Shown one piece after another: positions 8,731-17,577 of a stretch of DNA of 64,000 bases (position 1 is its first letter; the number at the start of each line of letters is the position of its first letter). The position numbers and the translations under genes are program-made. The stretch spans positions 467,949 to 531,948 of the forward strand of contig CAVQVR010000010.1 of assembly GCA_963717195.1 (NCBI GenBank), read 5' to 3'. The stretch is from JACDAE01 sp963717195. GTDB lineage: Bacteria > Chloroflexota > Ktedonobacteria > Ktedonobacterales > Ktedonobacteraceae. The notes beneath the pieces were generated by a model. The model saw only the letters and a list, made by a program, of their open reading frames with translations, was not told where the DNA came from and made no database searches.

Positions 8731-10095
8731 TCAGGCAACGGCGGTATTTGTATGCAGCTCGTGCAGCGTATCTTCCAGGCGATTCAGAATGGCGTCGATC
8801 TCTTCGAGCGTGATGACGAGCGGTGGCTCAACACGAATAACGCGTGAGTTGTTTAATGTACCAGAGATGAGCACACCCCGTTTGAAAAGGCCAGAAGCAA
8901 CCGCGTAACCAATATCGTCGTTCACAAAGTGCTGGCCGATTAATAGACCCTTGCCAGTGATATTAGTATACACATCACTGTGACGTGCGGCGATGTCCTT
9001 CAGTTGCTTGATAAAGTACTCACCCTTCTCGGCAGCTTGCTCGACGATTCCCTCTTCCAGCGTTACGTTGATAGCTGCAATAGCGGCAGCACATGCGAGA
9101 GGGTTGCCACCCGTGGTGGAGGTATGAATAAAGGGATTGCTATTCATAACGCTCCAGATCTTTGGCGTGGACATAAACGCTCCAATGGGCATAACGCCAC
9201 CGCCGAGCGCTTTAGCGGATGTTATAATGTCGGGAGCTACGTCCCAATGATCGACACCCCACCATTTGCCGGTACGCCCCATTCCCGTCTGCACTTCATC
9301 GGCGATCAGCAAGACCTCATACTCATCACAGATCTGACGTAAGCGCGGCCAGAAATCGTCCGGCGGCACAATTGCGCCCGCTTCGCCCTGCACTGGCTCC
9401 ATGATCACAGCTGCAATATCATTGCCAACCTCGCGTGCAATACGCAACTGCTGCTCAACGGCATCGGCATCACCATAAGGCACGTGGTAAATGTTATCGT
9501 GCAATGGCAACGCCGGTTTCCGGAACATAGCCTTACCTGTCAGCGATAGTGCACCGGCTGTCTTGCCATGGAAGCCGCGCACAGCGGCAATAAAGCCACT
9601 TTTGCGTGTATAGAGTTTGGCAAGCTTCATGGCCCCTTCAACCGCCTCAGTACCGCTCCCCACAAAAAAACTATATTGAATGTCGCCAGGAGTAATCTCT
9701 GCCATCAAATGGGCAAGCATGCCACGCAATGGGTCAAGCAGTTCCTGCGTAGGTAAAGGACTTTTCTCTAATTGTGCTTGTACGGCCCCGACGACCTTTG
9801 GATGCGCCCAACCCAGGTTGAGCACGCCAAATCCACCCAGGCAGTCGATATATTCACGACCTAGCACATCCTTAAAGGTTGCACCACGACCTGTCCATTC
9901 GACTGCAGCAAAATCGCCAGCTTCCGCGACTGATTTGCGATACTCGATAAAACCGCTATTATAATACTGCGCAAAATTGCTGACGGTGGTCTCAATTAAC
10001 CACTCGGCTTCGCTCTTTCCTAACTGTTGTTTGTGCACAACGTCAAGATAGCGACGGGAATCGTTCAGGGCCTTGAGTAATCCGTCGGTACTCAT
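8731..10095 (-). CDS. patA: Putrescine aminotransferase (class III PLP aminotransferase)
   Basis: 454 residues from the ATG at 10095, which has AGAAAGG about 8 bases upstream. The frame continues to 10164 without other support. The PLP lysine is Lys295 in ITSAKALGGGVMPIGA, and DEVQTGMGRTGK precedes it. The segments GFIEYRKSVAEAGDFAAVEW and GTLNNSRVIRVEPPL follow E. coli PatA (YgjG) closely from memory. The enzyme moves the amino group of putrescine to 2-oxoglutarate, giving 4-aminobutanal (pyrroline). With patD downstream this gives a putrescine-to-GABA route. Ornithine aminotransferase is the main alternative, but the N-terminal GFIEYRKS block favours PatA. Confidence 0.85.
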   Translation of the reverse strand: MSTDGLLKALNDSRRYLDVVHKQQLGKSEAEWLIETTVSNFAQYYNSGFIEYRKSVAEAGDFAAVEWTGRGATFKDVLGREYIDCLGGFGVLNLGWAHPKVVGAVQAQLEKSPLPTQELLDPLRGMLAHLMAEITPGDIQYSFFVGSGTEAVEGAMKLAKLYTRKSGFIAAVRGFHGKTAGALSLTGKAMFRKPALPLHDNIYHVPYGDADAVEQQLRIAREVGNDIAAVIMEPVQGEAGAIVPPDDFWPRLRQICDEYEVLLIADEVQTGMGRTGKWWGVDHWDVAPDIITSAKALGGGVMPIGAFMSTPKIWSVMNSNPFIHTSTTGGNPLACAAAIAAINVTLEEGIVEQAAEKGEYFIKQLKDIAARHSDVYTNITGKGLLIGQHFVNDDIGYAVASGLFKRGVLISGTLNNSRVIRVEPPLVITLEEIDAILNRLEDTLHELHTNTAVA

Positions 10096-10575
10096 AAAAA
10101 ACCTTTCTGCTAATGCGAAAAAAAGCAACCTGTTCCCGACCAGTCCGCACATCTGGTAAAGCAACAGTGAATCTCTCCAATCTGGATTCCACGTGTCGCC
10201 TGTGGGAATAGTAAACCTATCCTTTGGGATAAGCTGATACTAAAACTAAGAGTGCTTGCTATAGATGACACTGAGCCGGTAAGTGGAAAAGCGCATGAAA
10301 ATGATAAAACGCATAGACGCATGGGCGGACAAGTGCGAAAACCACCAACTCGGCGGCTAAAAGTGAGGGTAGCTAAAAGTGGGAGATAAACTCAAGGATA
10401 GCAGGTGGACAGGTGGAAGCCACGAAATACGTAGAATTTCGGAATGTAACGACCTCTTCGCTTGCCAGGAATGTCTGTTTCCTTCATAAGGCACCATGTT
10501 TTCGTAGGACATATGGGACGAGATTTTTCTCTCCTCCTAAGTATAGACTATAACGTGAGCAGAAAGCAAGTCATA

Positions 10576-10653
10576 CGTAGGGACCACGTTTACGATGCCC
10601 AGGTGAGTCAAATGATGGTGACTCACCTGGGCATCGTAAACGTGGTCCCTACG
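10576..10653. repeat. Long GTAGGGAC hairpin (35-bp arms)
   Basis: The left arm starts CGTAGGGACCACG at 10576 and the right arm ends CGTGGTCCCTACG at 10653. The arms match almost perfectly for about 35 bp with a loop of under 10 bases. It occupies the 600-bp gap (10096-10695) between patA and the MutS-like gene. The rest of that gap shows no convincing gene; an apparent frame at 10462-10734 crosses the hairpin and is not credible. Confidence 0.8.
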
Positions 10654-10695
10654 GCAATCAAGCTTCCAATGAAAAAATTTCAAGGAGAGGATAAT

Positions 10696-12645
10696 TTAGC
10701 TATCCATCTTACGCGCTTGCACAACTTCCTCTGACTTAGCAGCTTGCTTCCACGTAATCGGCAATCCCTCCTTTTGCATAATCTTCAGCGCGTTTGTCGT
10801 CGGGCAGGGACCGTGGTAAAGCGTGTAATCGAAAACCATCGCGCCCTTGACCACATCATCACGAAAATGATAGTTCTTGATCTGCGTCAATTCATCGGAC
10901 AGCGTAACCAGTTCCAGATCGTGCGTTGAAATCGCACCCAGGCATGCAGCTTGCGCCAACGCATAGATGTAAGCATGGCTCCCTATCAGGCGCTCACGAT
11001 TATTGGTGCCTTTGAAGATCTCATCGATAAGCGCAAAAACGGGATAGAGCGTCTTCTTGCGCACACGGTCGAGGATAAACCTGAGACGCCTCACTTCAGC
11101 ATAAAAGTAGGAATAGCCGTCCGCAAGCGAATCCGATACGCTAATACAACAATCTATCTCGTAGAAGCCTGTCTGCAAAGAGGAGGCGCAGACAACCCCA
11201 CCCGCATAAGCCAGGCAAAGGTTAATTCCCATTGTACGCAGGAAGGTACTTTTACCAGCCATATTTGAGCCAGTAATCAGCATAATATCGTTTGCATGCT
11301 CAATTGTTACATCATTGACGATGCGGTCCTCATCGGGTATCAGCGGATGACCCAACCGGGTTGCACGTAAGGCTGGCGAACTTCCCTGCTCCTTACTTGT
11401 TGGAAGCTCCGGCAAGACATAATCAGGATTCAAGTAGGCAAAGGTTGCCAGTGAGCACAAAGCTTCCAATTCGTACCATGAATCCAGCCATGCGGGAAGT
11501 TTTTCGCGTGCTGCGTCCTTACATTGAGCAAGAAAATAGGACAGGAAGAGATCCCACGGCACGATAAGGTTAAAGATCGTTGCGATCCCTTGACTCGTTC
11601 CTGTTCCTGCTACCGCCATCGACTGGGTTATAGTCTGACTTTGTGTAAGCCTGGCATACTGCGCAATACGGTACAAACGCTTCATGAGTTTCGACGGTGA
11701 AGGAGCTGCATTTTGAAATGGCTCACATACTTTTTGCAATTGTGGATTATTCGCAGTTGGATATTTTTCGATGAATGAAAAGACAGAGTGCAATTGCTTA
11801 AAGACAGCAGACATAAGAGAGCTATCCAGGAATAAGCGCGAGCGGTACCGTAGCATGGGAACGGTCCAGAGGAGCGAGGCACCAAAGACGATCAACACAT
11901 CAGTTATAGGCACGACACTGTACAATAAAAGCACGAACAGGCTAATCAGTAGCACGGAAAGGATACTTGAGATCACCAGGAAGAACAGGGGTGGCTTGCG
12001 ACCGAGGGGCAGATCGAGCCAGAGCAGCACTGCTTCCTGGTCGTTTTGTTTGTTGACATCCAATATGGTGCGCTGTGAGTAGACTTGTAACTTGTCGCGA
12101 AAACTTACCAGCGGCGTCAGTTCGCGTACAGCCGACTGGCGAGCACGAATAGTCTCCGGCACCGGCACGCGATTTAGTAACCATTGACGTAAACGTGCAC
12201 GTCCCTGGTCCGAGTAGCAGGTATTGATAAGCTGGTGCAGCGAATAAAGTCCACTGATCTGCAGGTCATTTTCAAATGGGTGATCCTTTTCACGCTCATC
12301 CTCGACGGGTGGAATATTTTCCCAATCGAGGGTTATGCGAGCGACATGCGTTTTTTTGATGCGTATCAAGTTAGTGTATTTGTCACTGCTGCGCCTCAAA
12401 ACGCCACCAGAGCGCCATCCATAGATAAAAAGAATGACGCTGGCAAGAAAGCAGGCCAGTCCCAACGGCGCAAAGATGCCGAAAAAGGTCGCGGATACCA
12501 CTATACCGCCGATGAATACCATGAGTTGTTGCATAAATAGACGCTGATAACGAGCGTTCACCTGTCCAAGACGCCTTTCCAGGCGCTCAATGTGGCGCTC
12601 TAGCGCGGCCAGGCGTTTTTGTTTTTTATTTGTGTTGGCTTGCAC
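10696..12645 (-). CDS. Membrane-anchored MutS-family ATPase
   Basis: 649 residues, GTG start. The C-terminal 220 residues are a MutS ATPase: Walker A GSNMAGKST, Walker B FALIDEIFKGTN with N-R-E-R following, and a switch region ISTHDLELVTL. The lever/clamp region before it is shorter than in MutS1. There is no mismatch-reading domain I. Hydrophobic helices lie at about residues 42-78 (MVFIGGIVVSATFFGIFAPL and on) and about 220-262, and a coiled-coil segment opens the protein. This fits the small class of transmembrane MutS homologues of unknown function, so classical mismatch repair is unlikely. The start codon has only a weak ribosome-binding site. Confidence 0.85.
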   Translation of the reverse strand: MQANTNKKQKRLAALERHIERLERRLGQVNARYQRLFMQQLMVFIGGIVVSATFFGIFAPLGLACFLASVILFIYGWRSGGVLRRSSDKYTNLIRIKKTHVARITLDWENIPPVEDEREKDHPFENDLQISGLYSLHQLINTCYSDQGRARLRQWLLNRVPVPETIRARQSAVRELTPLVSFRDKLQVYSQRTILDVNKQNDQEAVLLWLDLPLGRKPPLFFLVISSILSVLLISLFVLLLYSVVPITDVLIVFGASLLWTVPMLRYRSRLFLDSSLMSAVFKQLHSVFSFIEKYPTANNPQLQKVCEPFQNAAPSPSKLMKRLYRIAQYARLTQSQTITQSMAVAGTGTSQGIATIFNLIVPWDLFLSYFLAQCKDAAREKLPAWLDSWYELEALCSLATFAYLNPDYVLPELPTSKEQGSSPALRATRLGHPLIPDEDRIVNDVTIEHANDIMLITGSNMAGKSTFLRTMGINLCLAYAGGVVCASSLQTGFYEIDCCISVSDSLADGYSYFYAEVRRLRFILDRVRKKTLYPVFALIDEIFKGTNNRERLIGSHAYIYALAQAACLGAISTHDLELVTLSDELTQIKNYHFRDDVVKGAMVFDYTLYHGPCPTTNALKIMQKEGLPITWKQAAKSEEVVQARKMDS

Positions 12646-13018
12646 GATTTTTCTTTCTTGTGGGCGCGGTAAACCTGGCCCCTACGTGGGCGTCGTTAAC
12701 GCGGCCCGGGCGGATTCAAATTTAGATAAGATGACAGCAAGATAATACTACGGTTTATACGTTACAAACTATGAGAATGTTTTGATAATCAAGGATGGTA
12801 TGACGCAAGATGGCTACAACTGAAAATAGACATCAATTCTTAGACACTCAATCAACTGGAGAATGGCATGGACTCTTGCTTAGCACGCTGGCCGAGTTAC
12901 ATACTGAAACTGATCTCCAACGCAAAAAAAGGACTGTTCTCACCTGGAAAATCACAGATCGCAGCAAGGGAGAAATTCAGGAAGATGAGTGCATCAGAGA
13001 AATACATAATCTCAATGC
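12646..13018. other. Intergenic region with a degenerate repeat half-copy
   Basis: The gap lies between the MutS-like gene and the 3' end of the pseudokinase gene. It starts with CGCGGTAAACCTGGCCCCTACG at about 12664, a half-copy of the CCCTAC repeat, followed by a second arm-like block. A 108-codon plus-strand frame starts at 12810 but runs 118 bases into the kinase-Rieske gene on the opposite strand, has no good ribosome-binding site, and is left uncalled. Confidence 0.4.
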
Positions 13019-14563
13019 TTACGCAAGTGTGATGGCACCCGAACTGCTGATTTTAATGGCTACCTGTGGCAAAGGAGTCGTTGCAGGTCCCTTGATCACT
13101 TTACCACCTTGTGCCGGGTCAAAGATAGCCCCATGAGCAGGACAAACGAGCAGCTTCGTTTTTGGATCGTAGTTTACAAGAACCCCGGTATGAGTACACC
13201 CTTGTTTATAGGCAACGAAATTGCCATCGGGCAGGTGGACAAGCAAGCGCTGGCGATGATCTGGTACTTTTGTATCAATAAATGCCACTGCGGTATTGAG
13301 AGCCTGATCAGTCTGTCCAATGCCATTTGTGAGTTTGTTCTGGGCAGTCTGTGTTACTTTTCCAGCACTGAGTATTTGTGCCAGACTAAAACCACCTATC
13401 CCCGCTATTCCTATGACCAATCCACCAGCCAGGAGTGCAGTTGTGCGACGACGGCTTATCCTACTAGATTTTAAAGGACGTAAAGGACGTAAAGGACGTA
13501 AAGGACGTAAAGGTGAACTGAACGCATTAGGAACGGGGGATGATATGGATGGTAGTCCTGGCGGGGACCATTTCTGGGCAAAGTCCCTATCTGCCCAGAA
13601 CTCATTGGTGGGTATGGAGTTATCTACCTTCAGATCAAAAAGGGGTGCAGGAGCTGGTATTGGAAGGGGCTGAATTGGAAAAGAGTAGAGCAGGTCTTCC
13701 TGCACAACTTCTTCTGTTTCAACGTGTTCTGCATAGGCCGTCAATACGTCCCTTACGCGCTGAAATCGTTTTTGGGGATCCTCTGCCAGAGCACGCTGCA
13801 AAACATGTTGTAGCGATGCCGGTGGACGCCAATCACGCTGCTCAAGAACTTCCTGTGGGGAAATATTACTCTCAAGGAACCTACCTTGAAGTAATTCTAC
13901 CAGCAGCACACCGAGAGAATAGATATCTGAGCGGATATCAGCCATATACCCTTGTCGATATTCAGGGGCCAGATACTTCGAGGCACAAAGTGGTGTACCA
14001 GCAAGAGTGCTTTGCAACTCGGATCGTGTTGTGCAAGGCAAAATGTCACGTCGTTCCACCAGGCGTTTCAGTCCTATCGCTGCGATCTCAAGCGATCCAT
14101 CGTTGCGGAGCAAGAGATTGGCAGGGGTGAGCATTCCGTGTACCTGACCGTTGCGATGAGCATACTCCAATCCTGCTATGATCTGCTCCAGGAAAGGTAG
14201 GATACTAGCAGGGCTCATGGGACCTTGCTGTTTGATAAGTGTGACGAGTGATCCTTCAGTTTTATATGGAGTGATCAGATAGGGCAACCCTCCCCATTCT
14301 CCATAGCCGTAAAATGGCAGGAGATGGGAGTGGTGTAGCAGCATCAACGAAGGCGCTTCACGCCGAAACCTCGCGCGAAACTGCTGAACGTCAGTCACGG
14401 AGAGAGTTTCTGGTAGCTGAAACATAACAAAGGCAACAGATCGCTCTGGTTGGAGTTGCTGTGCACGGTAGACAACACTCATCGATCCACAACTTACTAA
14501 TTGTTCGATGTGATAATCTTCTATTGTCTGCCCAACATACTGATCGAAAATAGTGCTTTTCAT
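13019..14563 (-). CDS. Pseudokinase - transmembrane helix - Rieske [2Fe-2S] fusion protein
   Basis: 514 residues from the ATG at 14563, chosen because GAAGGG precedes it; the frame extends to 14632 without such a signal. Residues 13-280 have a Hanks-type kinase fold (LRSDIYSLGVLLVELLQG region recognisable) but all catalytic positions are lost: VAFV replaces the VAIK lysine motif, HGMLTPAN replaces HRDLKPEN, and AIG replaces DFG. A Pro-rich linker carries LRP repeats, then RRR and one membrane helix at about 375-398. The C-terminal domain has the Rieske ligands C456-T-H458 and C474-P-A-H477. Positive charge before the helix predicts kinase inside and Rieske outside. The partner and electron donor are unknown. 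Confidence 0.88.
   Translation of the reverse strand: MKSTIFDQYVGQTIEDYHIEQLVSCGSMSVVYRAQQLQPERSVAFVMFQLPETLSVTDVQQFRARFRREAPSLMLLHHSHLLPFYGYGEWGGLPYLITPYKTEGSLVTLIKQQGPMSPASILPFLEQIIAGLEYAHRNGQVHGMLTPANLLLRNDGSLEIAAIGLKRLVERRDILPCTTRSELQSTLAGTPLCASKYLAPEYRQGYMADIRSDIYSLGVLLVELLQGRFLESNISPQEVLEQRDWRPPASLQHVLQRALAEDPQKRFQRVRDVLTAYAEHVETEEVVQEDLLYSFPIQPLPIPAPAPLFDLKVDNSIPTNEFWADRDFAQKWSPPGLPSISSPVPNAFSSPLRPLRPLRPLRPLKSSRISRRRTTALLAGGLVIGIAGIGGFSLAQILSAGKVTQTAQNKLTNGIGQTDQALNTAVAFIDTKVPDHRQRLLVHLPDGNFVAYKQGCTHTGVLVNYDPKTKLLVCPAHGAIFDPAQGGKVIKGPATTPLPQVAIKISSSGAITLA
13473..13513. repeat. 9-bp tandem repeat encoding Leu-Arg-Pro units
   Basis: The unit AAAGGACGT is repeated four times plus a partial copy. 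On the coding strand it gives a run of LRP tripeptides just before the membrane helix of the pseudokinase-Rieske protein. Unit length is a multiple of three, so copy-number change would alter the linker without breaking the frame. Confidence 0.85.
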
Positions 14564-14645
14564 CCAGGCATAATCCCTTCTCAAGACATCACTATAGCCA
14601 TATTCCATTGAGCGTTCTATTTGTAAAATCATGTACTCAACAGAG

Positions 14646-14694
14646 ATGAGTCATCGCGGACGTTTTAAACGTGTTCAGGCCCGAGATGACTCAT
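14646..14694. repeat. 49-bp palindrome with ATGAGTCATC ends
   Basis: ATGAGTCATC at 14646-14655 and GATGACTCAT at 14685-14694 enclose a centre that includes ACGTTTTAAACGT. The ends are the same as those of the 236-bp element at 7199-7434. It lies between the cupredoxin-like gene and the pseudokinase-Rieske gene. Confidence 0.7.
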
Positions 14695-14774
14695 GTCTTG
14701 ATGTCCTCCTCAAGAGATAGAGTAGAAGATGTTCTATCAATCAGCTCTTTCTATTTGCGGAGGAGAAGCATCAT

Positions 14775-15239
14775 TTAGCTAACGGTGATCGTGATCATTG
14801 CCTGGCTGTCAGCAGGGTCAGGGGTGTGTTTTCCGTCCTTGAGGCGATCAACCAGTTGACTGGTGACGGTATAGGTTCCAGCCGTAGGAAAGGTCACGGT
14901 TGCGGTATTGTCATTGGAACCACTCCTGGCAGCTGTGGCAGAGGCAGGACCAGTCGGAGAAATGACCAATTTGTGGTTTTCATCTGAATTATTGACCCAT
15001 TTCACACTATCGCCCGCCTTGATGGATAACGTCGTGGGATCAAATGCGTATATATCATTCCCACCAACTTTCTCTGTAATAGTGACGGTTTGTGCCGAGC
15101 CGCCACCTGATGAAGTAGAACCCGATGATGTTGCAGCGGTTGTTGTATCACCACCACATGCTGAGAGGGTGAATGTTAACACCAATAATGTCATCAACAT
15201 CACGACGGAAATTTGACGGCGAAAGAACGATTTAAACAT
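14775..15239 (-). CDS. Cupredoxin-fold lipoprotein lacking the copper-ligand cysteine
   Basis: 154 residues from the ATG at 15239, with AAGGAG about 11 bases upstream. A lipoprotein signal ends in the lipobox LSAC at about residue 28, followed by a Ser/Thr/Gly-rich linker. The remaining 105 residues look like a plastocyanin-type beta sandwich (TVTITEKVGGNDIYAFDP, IKAGDSVKWVNNSDENHKL, FPTAGTYTV). One candidate ligand His lies in ENHKL, but the usual C-x(n)-H-x(n)-M loop is replaced by TSQLVDRLKDGKH, with no Cys. Copper binding of type 1 is therefore doubtful. It is exported and probably membrane-tethered, upstream of the Rieske fusion gene on the same strand. Confidence 0.75.
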   Translation of the reverse strand: MFKSFFRRQISVVMLMTLLVLTFTLSACGGDTTTAATSSGSTSSGGGSAQTVTITEKVGGNDIYAFDPTTLSIKAGDSVKWVNNSDENHKLVISPTGPASATAARSGSNDNTATVTFPTAGTYTVTSQLVDRLKDGKHTPDPADSQAMITITVS

Positions 15240-15831
15240 ATGAAGCTTCTCCTTCTTAGTTTGTCTTATGAGGTGGGGAGTCTGGAAGCACCTCATGTCT
15301 TGTCGATGATACCAGTTGCATCATCGATACGCTGTGCACAAGATTGCCGTGGGCAAACAGATCATGCCCTTCAGCTTCACTAAGAGCCAGTGCACACACT
15401 TTTTATGCTCTCAGTACAGGGTATTCTCCAAATAGGCCGCCGAATGATATGCAGTATTTGAAACATATTTCAGCATTCCTGCGGTTACCCTGAATTAATA
15501 CTACATCAATGTATCTCACTATGCTAGAAGAATAGGACTTTTTAACTATATACAATCTGAAAAATATCCTCCAAAAATACCCTCCAAGGAGCAGAGAAAC
15601 GCACGAAAAGAGAAACAGGTCGGCTATTCTCATTCTTATTATTCTCATTCTTATGGAGAACTCTTTCAAGATATGTAACCCTACTTTCTAAATTTAGACA
15701 CGCGCTATACTCTGCTTTTTTACCAATTCCTCACCCATGAGCACTTTTATACCGATGGTGAAAGGCCGTATTTATGCTCTTTCTCCTGTATTGACTGATA
15801 TCATGAAATAGAAGGAGATCCATAACTCTAG
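15240..15831. other. Non-coding, AT-rich intergenic region
   Basis: No credible gene is seen. An 88-codon minus-strand frame at 15403-15669 has an unlikely composition and overlaps a 12-bp direct repeat (ATTCTCATTCTT at 15626 and 15641). The region should hold the promoter of the cupredoxin-like gene, but I cannot place it with confidence. Confidence 0.4.
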
Positions 15832-15887
15832 CACAACGGCTCCTACTTCCTCAGATAATAATGAGGTGAAAGTAGGAGCCGTTGTAG
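15832..15887 (-). terminator. Hairpin downstream of the ABC importer operon
   Basis: CACAACGGCTCCTAC at 15832-15846 pairs with GTAGGAGCCGTTGTAG at about 15872-15887, with a second inner pairing (CTCA/TGAG). It lies 30 bases after the last importer gene on the minus strand. It lacks a clear T run, so it could act as a weak terminator or an mRNA 3' stabiliser. Confidence 0.55.
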
Positions 15888-15916
15888 TTTAAATTTTCGA
15901 ATTACACAGGCTGAAC

Positions 15917-16798
15917 CTAATACGCCACCCCCATACGTCCCTCAAGATACCGCGCCAGCAACGCCAATGGATAACAGATGCACAGGAAAATAAGCGCACC
16001 AAAGACATAGATAAACATCTGTTTGGGTGGATCCGATGATAGAGGACTGGCAAGGGATGTTGTCATCTGCTGCAACTCAATCACACCACCAATGGTTGAA
16101 AGCAGAGCGGTATCCTGCACCAGCGTAATGAAATAGTTGGCGAAAGGTGGAATCGTGATACGGATAGCTTGCGGCAAGACAATCTTGCGCATCGTCTGAC
16201 CCGAATTAAGACCCAGACTCAACGCCGCTTCGGACTGTCCTTTATTGACTGACTCTATACCTGTACGAAAGACCTCGGTGAGGTAGGCTCCGTAGTTAAA
16301 ACTGAGGCCGAGAATACCGTAAAAAGCGGCGTCAAAGACTGTGGAAGGCGGCAGAAAACTATTACTTTGCAGCAGTGTCAAGACCTGATAGGCAACATTA
16401 TAGGGATCAAAACCAAGGTTTGACAGCGCAAGGTTCACACCGAAACCCCATAATAGCAACTGCACAAGAATAGGAGTACCGCGTATTAACTCAACATACA
16501 GGAGGGCCAGCCAGCGCACAACAAAAAAGCGCGAAAGGCGAGAGAGTGCGCCAACAAGGCCAAAGATCGTCGCAAGAATCATACTGGCAATCGAGAGGAA
16601 AATCGTTACACCTGCCGCCTGCAATAAGACAGGAAGATCGAGAATAATAGCATCGCGATAGGTATACAGGTAATAGGCAAAGGCTGCAAGGGCGGCTATC
16701 AACACAATATAAAAAGATTTGTCAAGCACCGCAAGCCACAGGCGCGGCTTCTGCCCGGTCTCGCTCTGCTGTCCGCTATTGGTCACAACATGTTGCAT
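15917..16798 (-). CDS. Polar amino acid ABC transporter permease
   Basis: 293 residues with five or six membrane helices of the HisM/GlnP type. The EAA-loop segment SEAALSLGLNSGQTMRKIVLPQAIR, which contacts the ATPase, and the family block ELIRGTPILVQLLLWGFGVN are both clear. An N-terminal extension of about 45 residues includes an extra helix. It is the last gene of a four-gene minus-strand operon (ATPase, binding protein, permease, permease) and starts 15 bases after the other permease. The two permeases presumably form a heterodimer in the membrane. Confidence 0.92.
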   Translation of the reverse strand: MQHVVTNSGQQSETGQKPRLWLAVLDKSFYIVLIAALAAFAYYLYTYRDAIILDLPVLLQAAGVTIFLSIASMILATIFGLVGALSRLSRFFVVRWLALLYVELIRGTPILVQLLLWGFGVNLALSNLGFDPYNVAYQVLTLLQSNSFLPPSTVFDAAFYGILGLSFNYGAYLTEVFRTGIESVNKGQSEAALSLGLNSGQTMRKIVLPQAIRITIPPFANYFITLVQDTALLSTIGGVIELQQMTTSLASPLSSDPPKQMFIYVFGALIFLCICYPLALLARYLEGRMGVAY

Positions 16799-16813
16799 TT
16801 CTTTCTCCTGCCA

Positions 16814-17479
16814 TCACTGCACAGAACGTAAGCGGCGTTCGTAAAAGCGTGCGACATATGAAGTAGGTAAGCTGAGTATCAGATAGAGCACAAGCGCAAT
16901 CACAAAAAATGGTAGCGGATTACTCCCATAGCGGTCACGCCATACATCAAGCTTGCTTGTAATCTCTGCGCCACCAATCACGCTTATGATCGCGGAGTCC
17001 TTGAGCATATAAATCAGGTCATTGACAAAAGGCGGAATCATCAATGGAATAGCCTGAGGAAAGATAATGCGCACGAAATTCTGAACCGGGGTTAAGCCAA
17101 GTGAGATTGCGGCTTCCGCCTGGCCGCGATCAACCGAAAGGAAACCAGCGCGAAAGACCTCAGCCTCATAGGCAGCATAGTTTAATGCTAATGTACCAAT
17201 ACCAGCCGTCCAGGTATTAATATAGATTGACAGGCCATAAGGCTGTAGAAGTCCGCTTAGCCCGAAGTAAATAATAAATATCTGCGCAATCATTGGAGTG
17301 CTACGAATTACTTCGACATAAATACGTGCAGGTACTTTCAACCACGTAAGGTGCGAATTCGACATCAACGCCAATAGCAGACCAAGCAGAAGAGCAATCG
17401 GGAAAGAGGTAGCGCAGAAAATGACGGTATTTTTTGCACCATCCAGGAAATCAAGTAACACCACTGAGTACTGGGGCAT
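16814..17479 (-). CDS. Polar amino acid ABC transporter permease
   Basis: 221 residues, the usual length for HisQ/GlnP-type permeases. It has the block EVIRSTPMIAQIFIIYFG and the ATPase-contact loop QAEAAISLGLTPVQNFVRIIFPQAI. It lies between the substrate-binding protein gene and the second permease gene in the same operon. The RBS region (AAAGGACACTTC before the ATG on the minus strand) supports this start. Confidence 0.92.
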   Translation of the reverse strand: MPQYSVVLLDFLDGAKNTVIFCATSFPIALLLGLLLALMSNSHLTWLKVPARIYVEVIRSTPMIAQIFIIYFGLSGLLQPYGLSIYINTWTAGIGTLALNYAAYEAEVFRAGFLSVDRGQAEAAISLGLTPVQNFVRIIFPQAIPLMIPPFVNDLIYMLKDSAIISVIGGAEITSKLDVWRDRYGSNPLPFFVIALVLYLILSLPTSYVARFYERRLRSVQ

Positions 17480-17577
17480 GAAGTGTCCTTTCTCGTCTAC
17501 CAGTACAGCGACGCATTATGAAAAGCAGAAGCGGGAATGGGATAAACCCATTCTCCGCTCTATCCATGCAATAAAAA

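Noticed and set aside
12810..13136. 108-codon plus-strand frame
   Set aside because: It overlaps the Rieske end of the opposite-strand gene by 118 bases, has no ribosome-binding site and no recognisable family.
15403..15669. 88-codon minus-strand frame
   Set aside because: AT-rich, repeat-derived (ATTCTCATTCTT units), unlikely composition, no ribosome-binding site.
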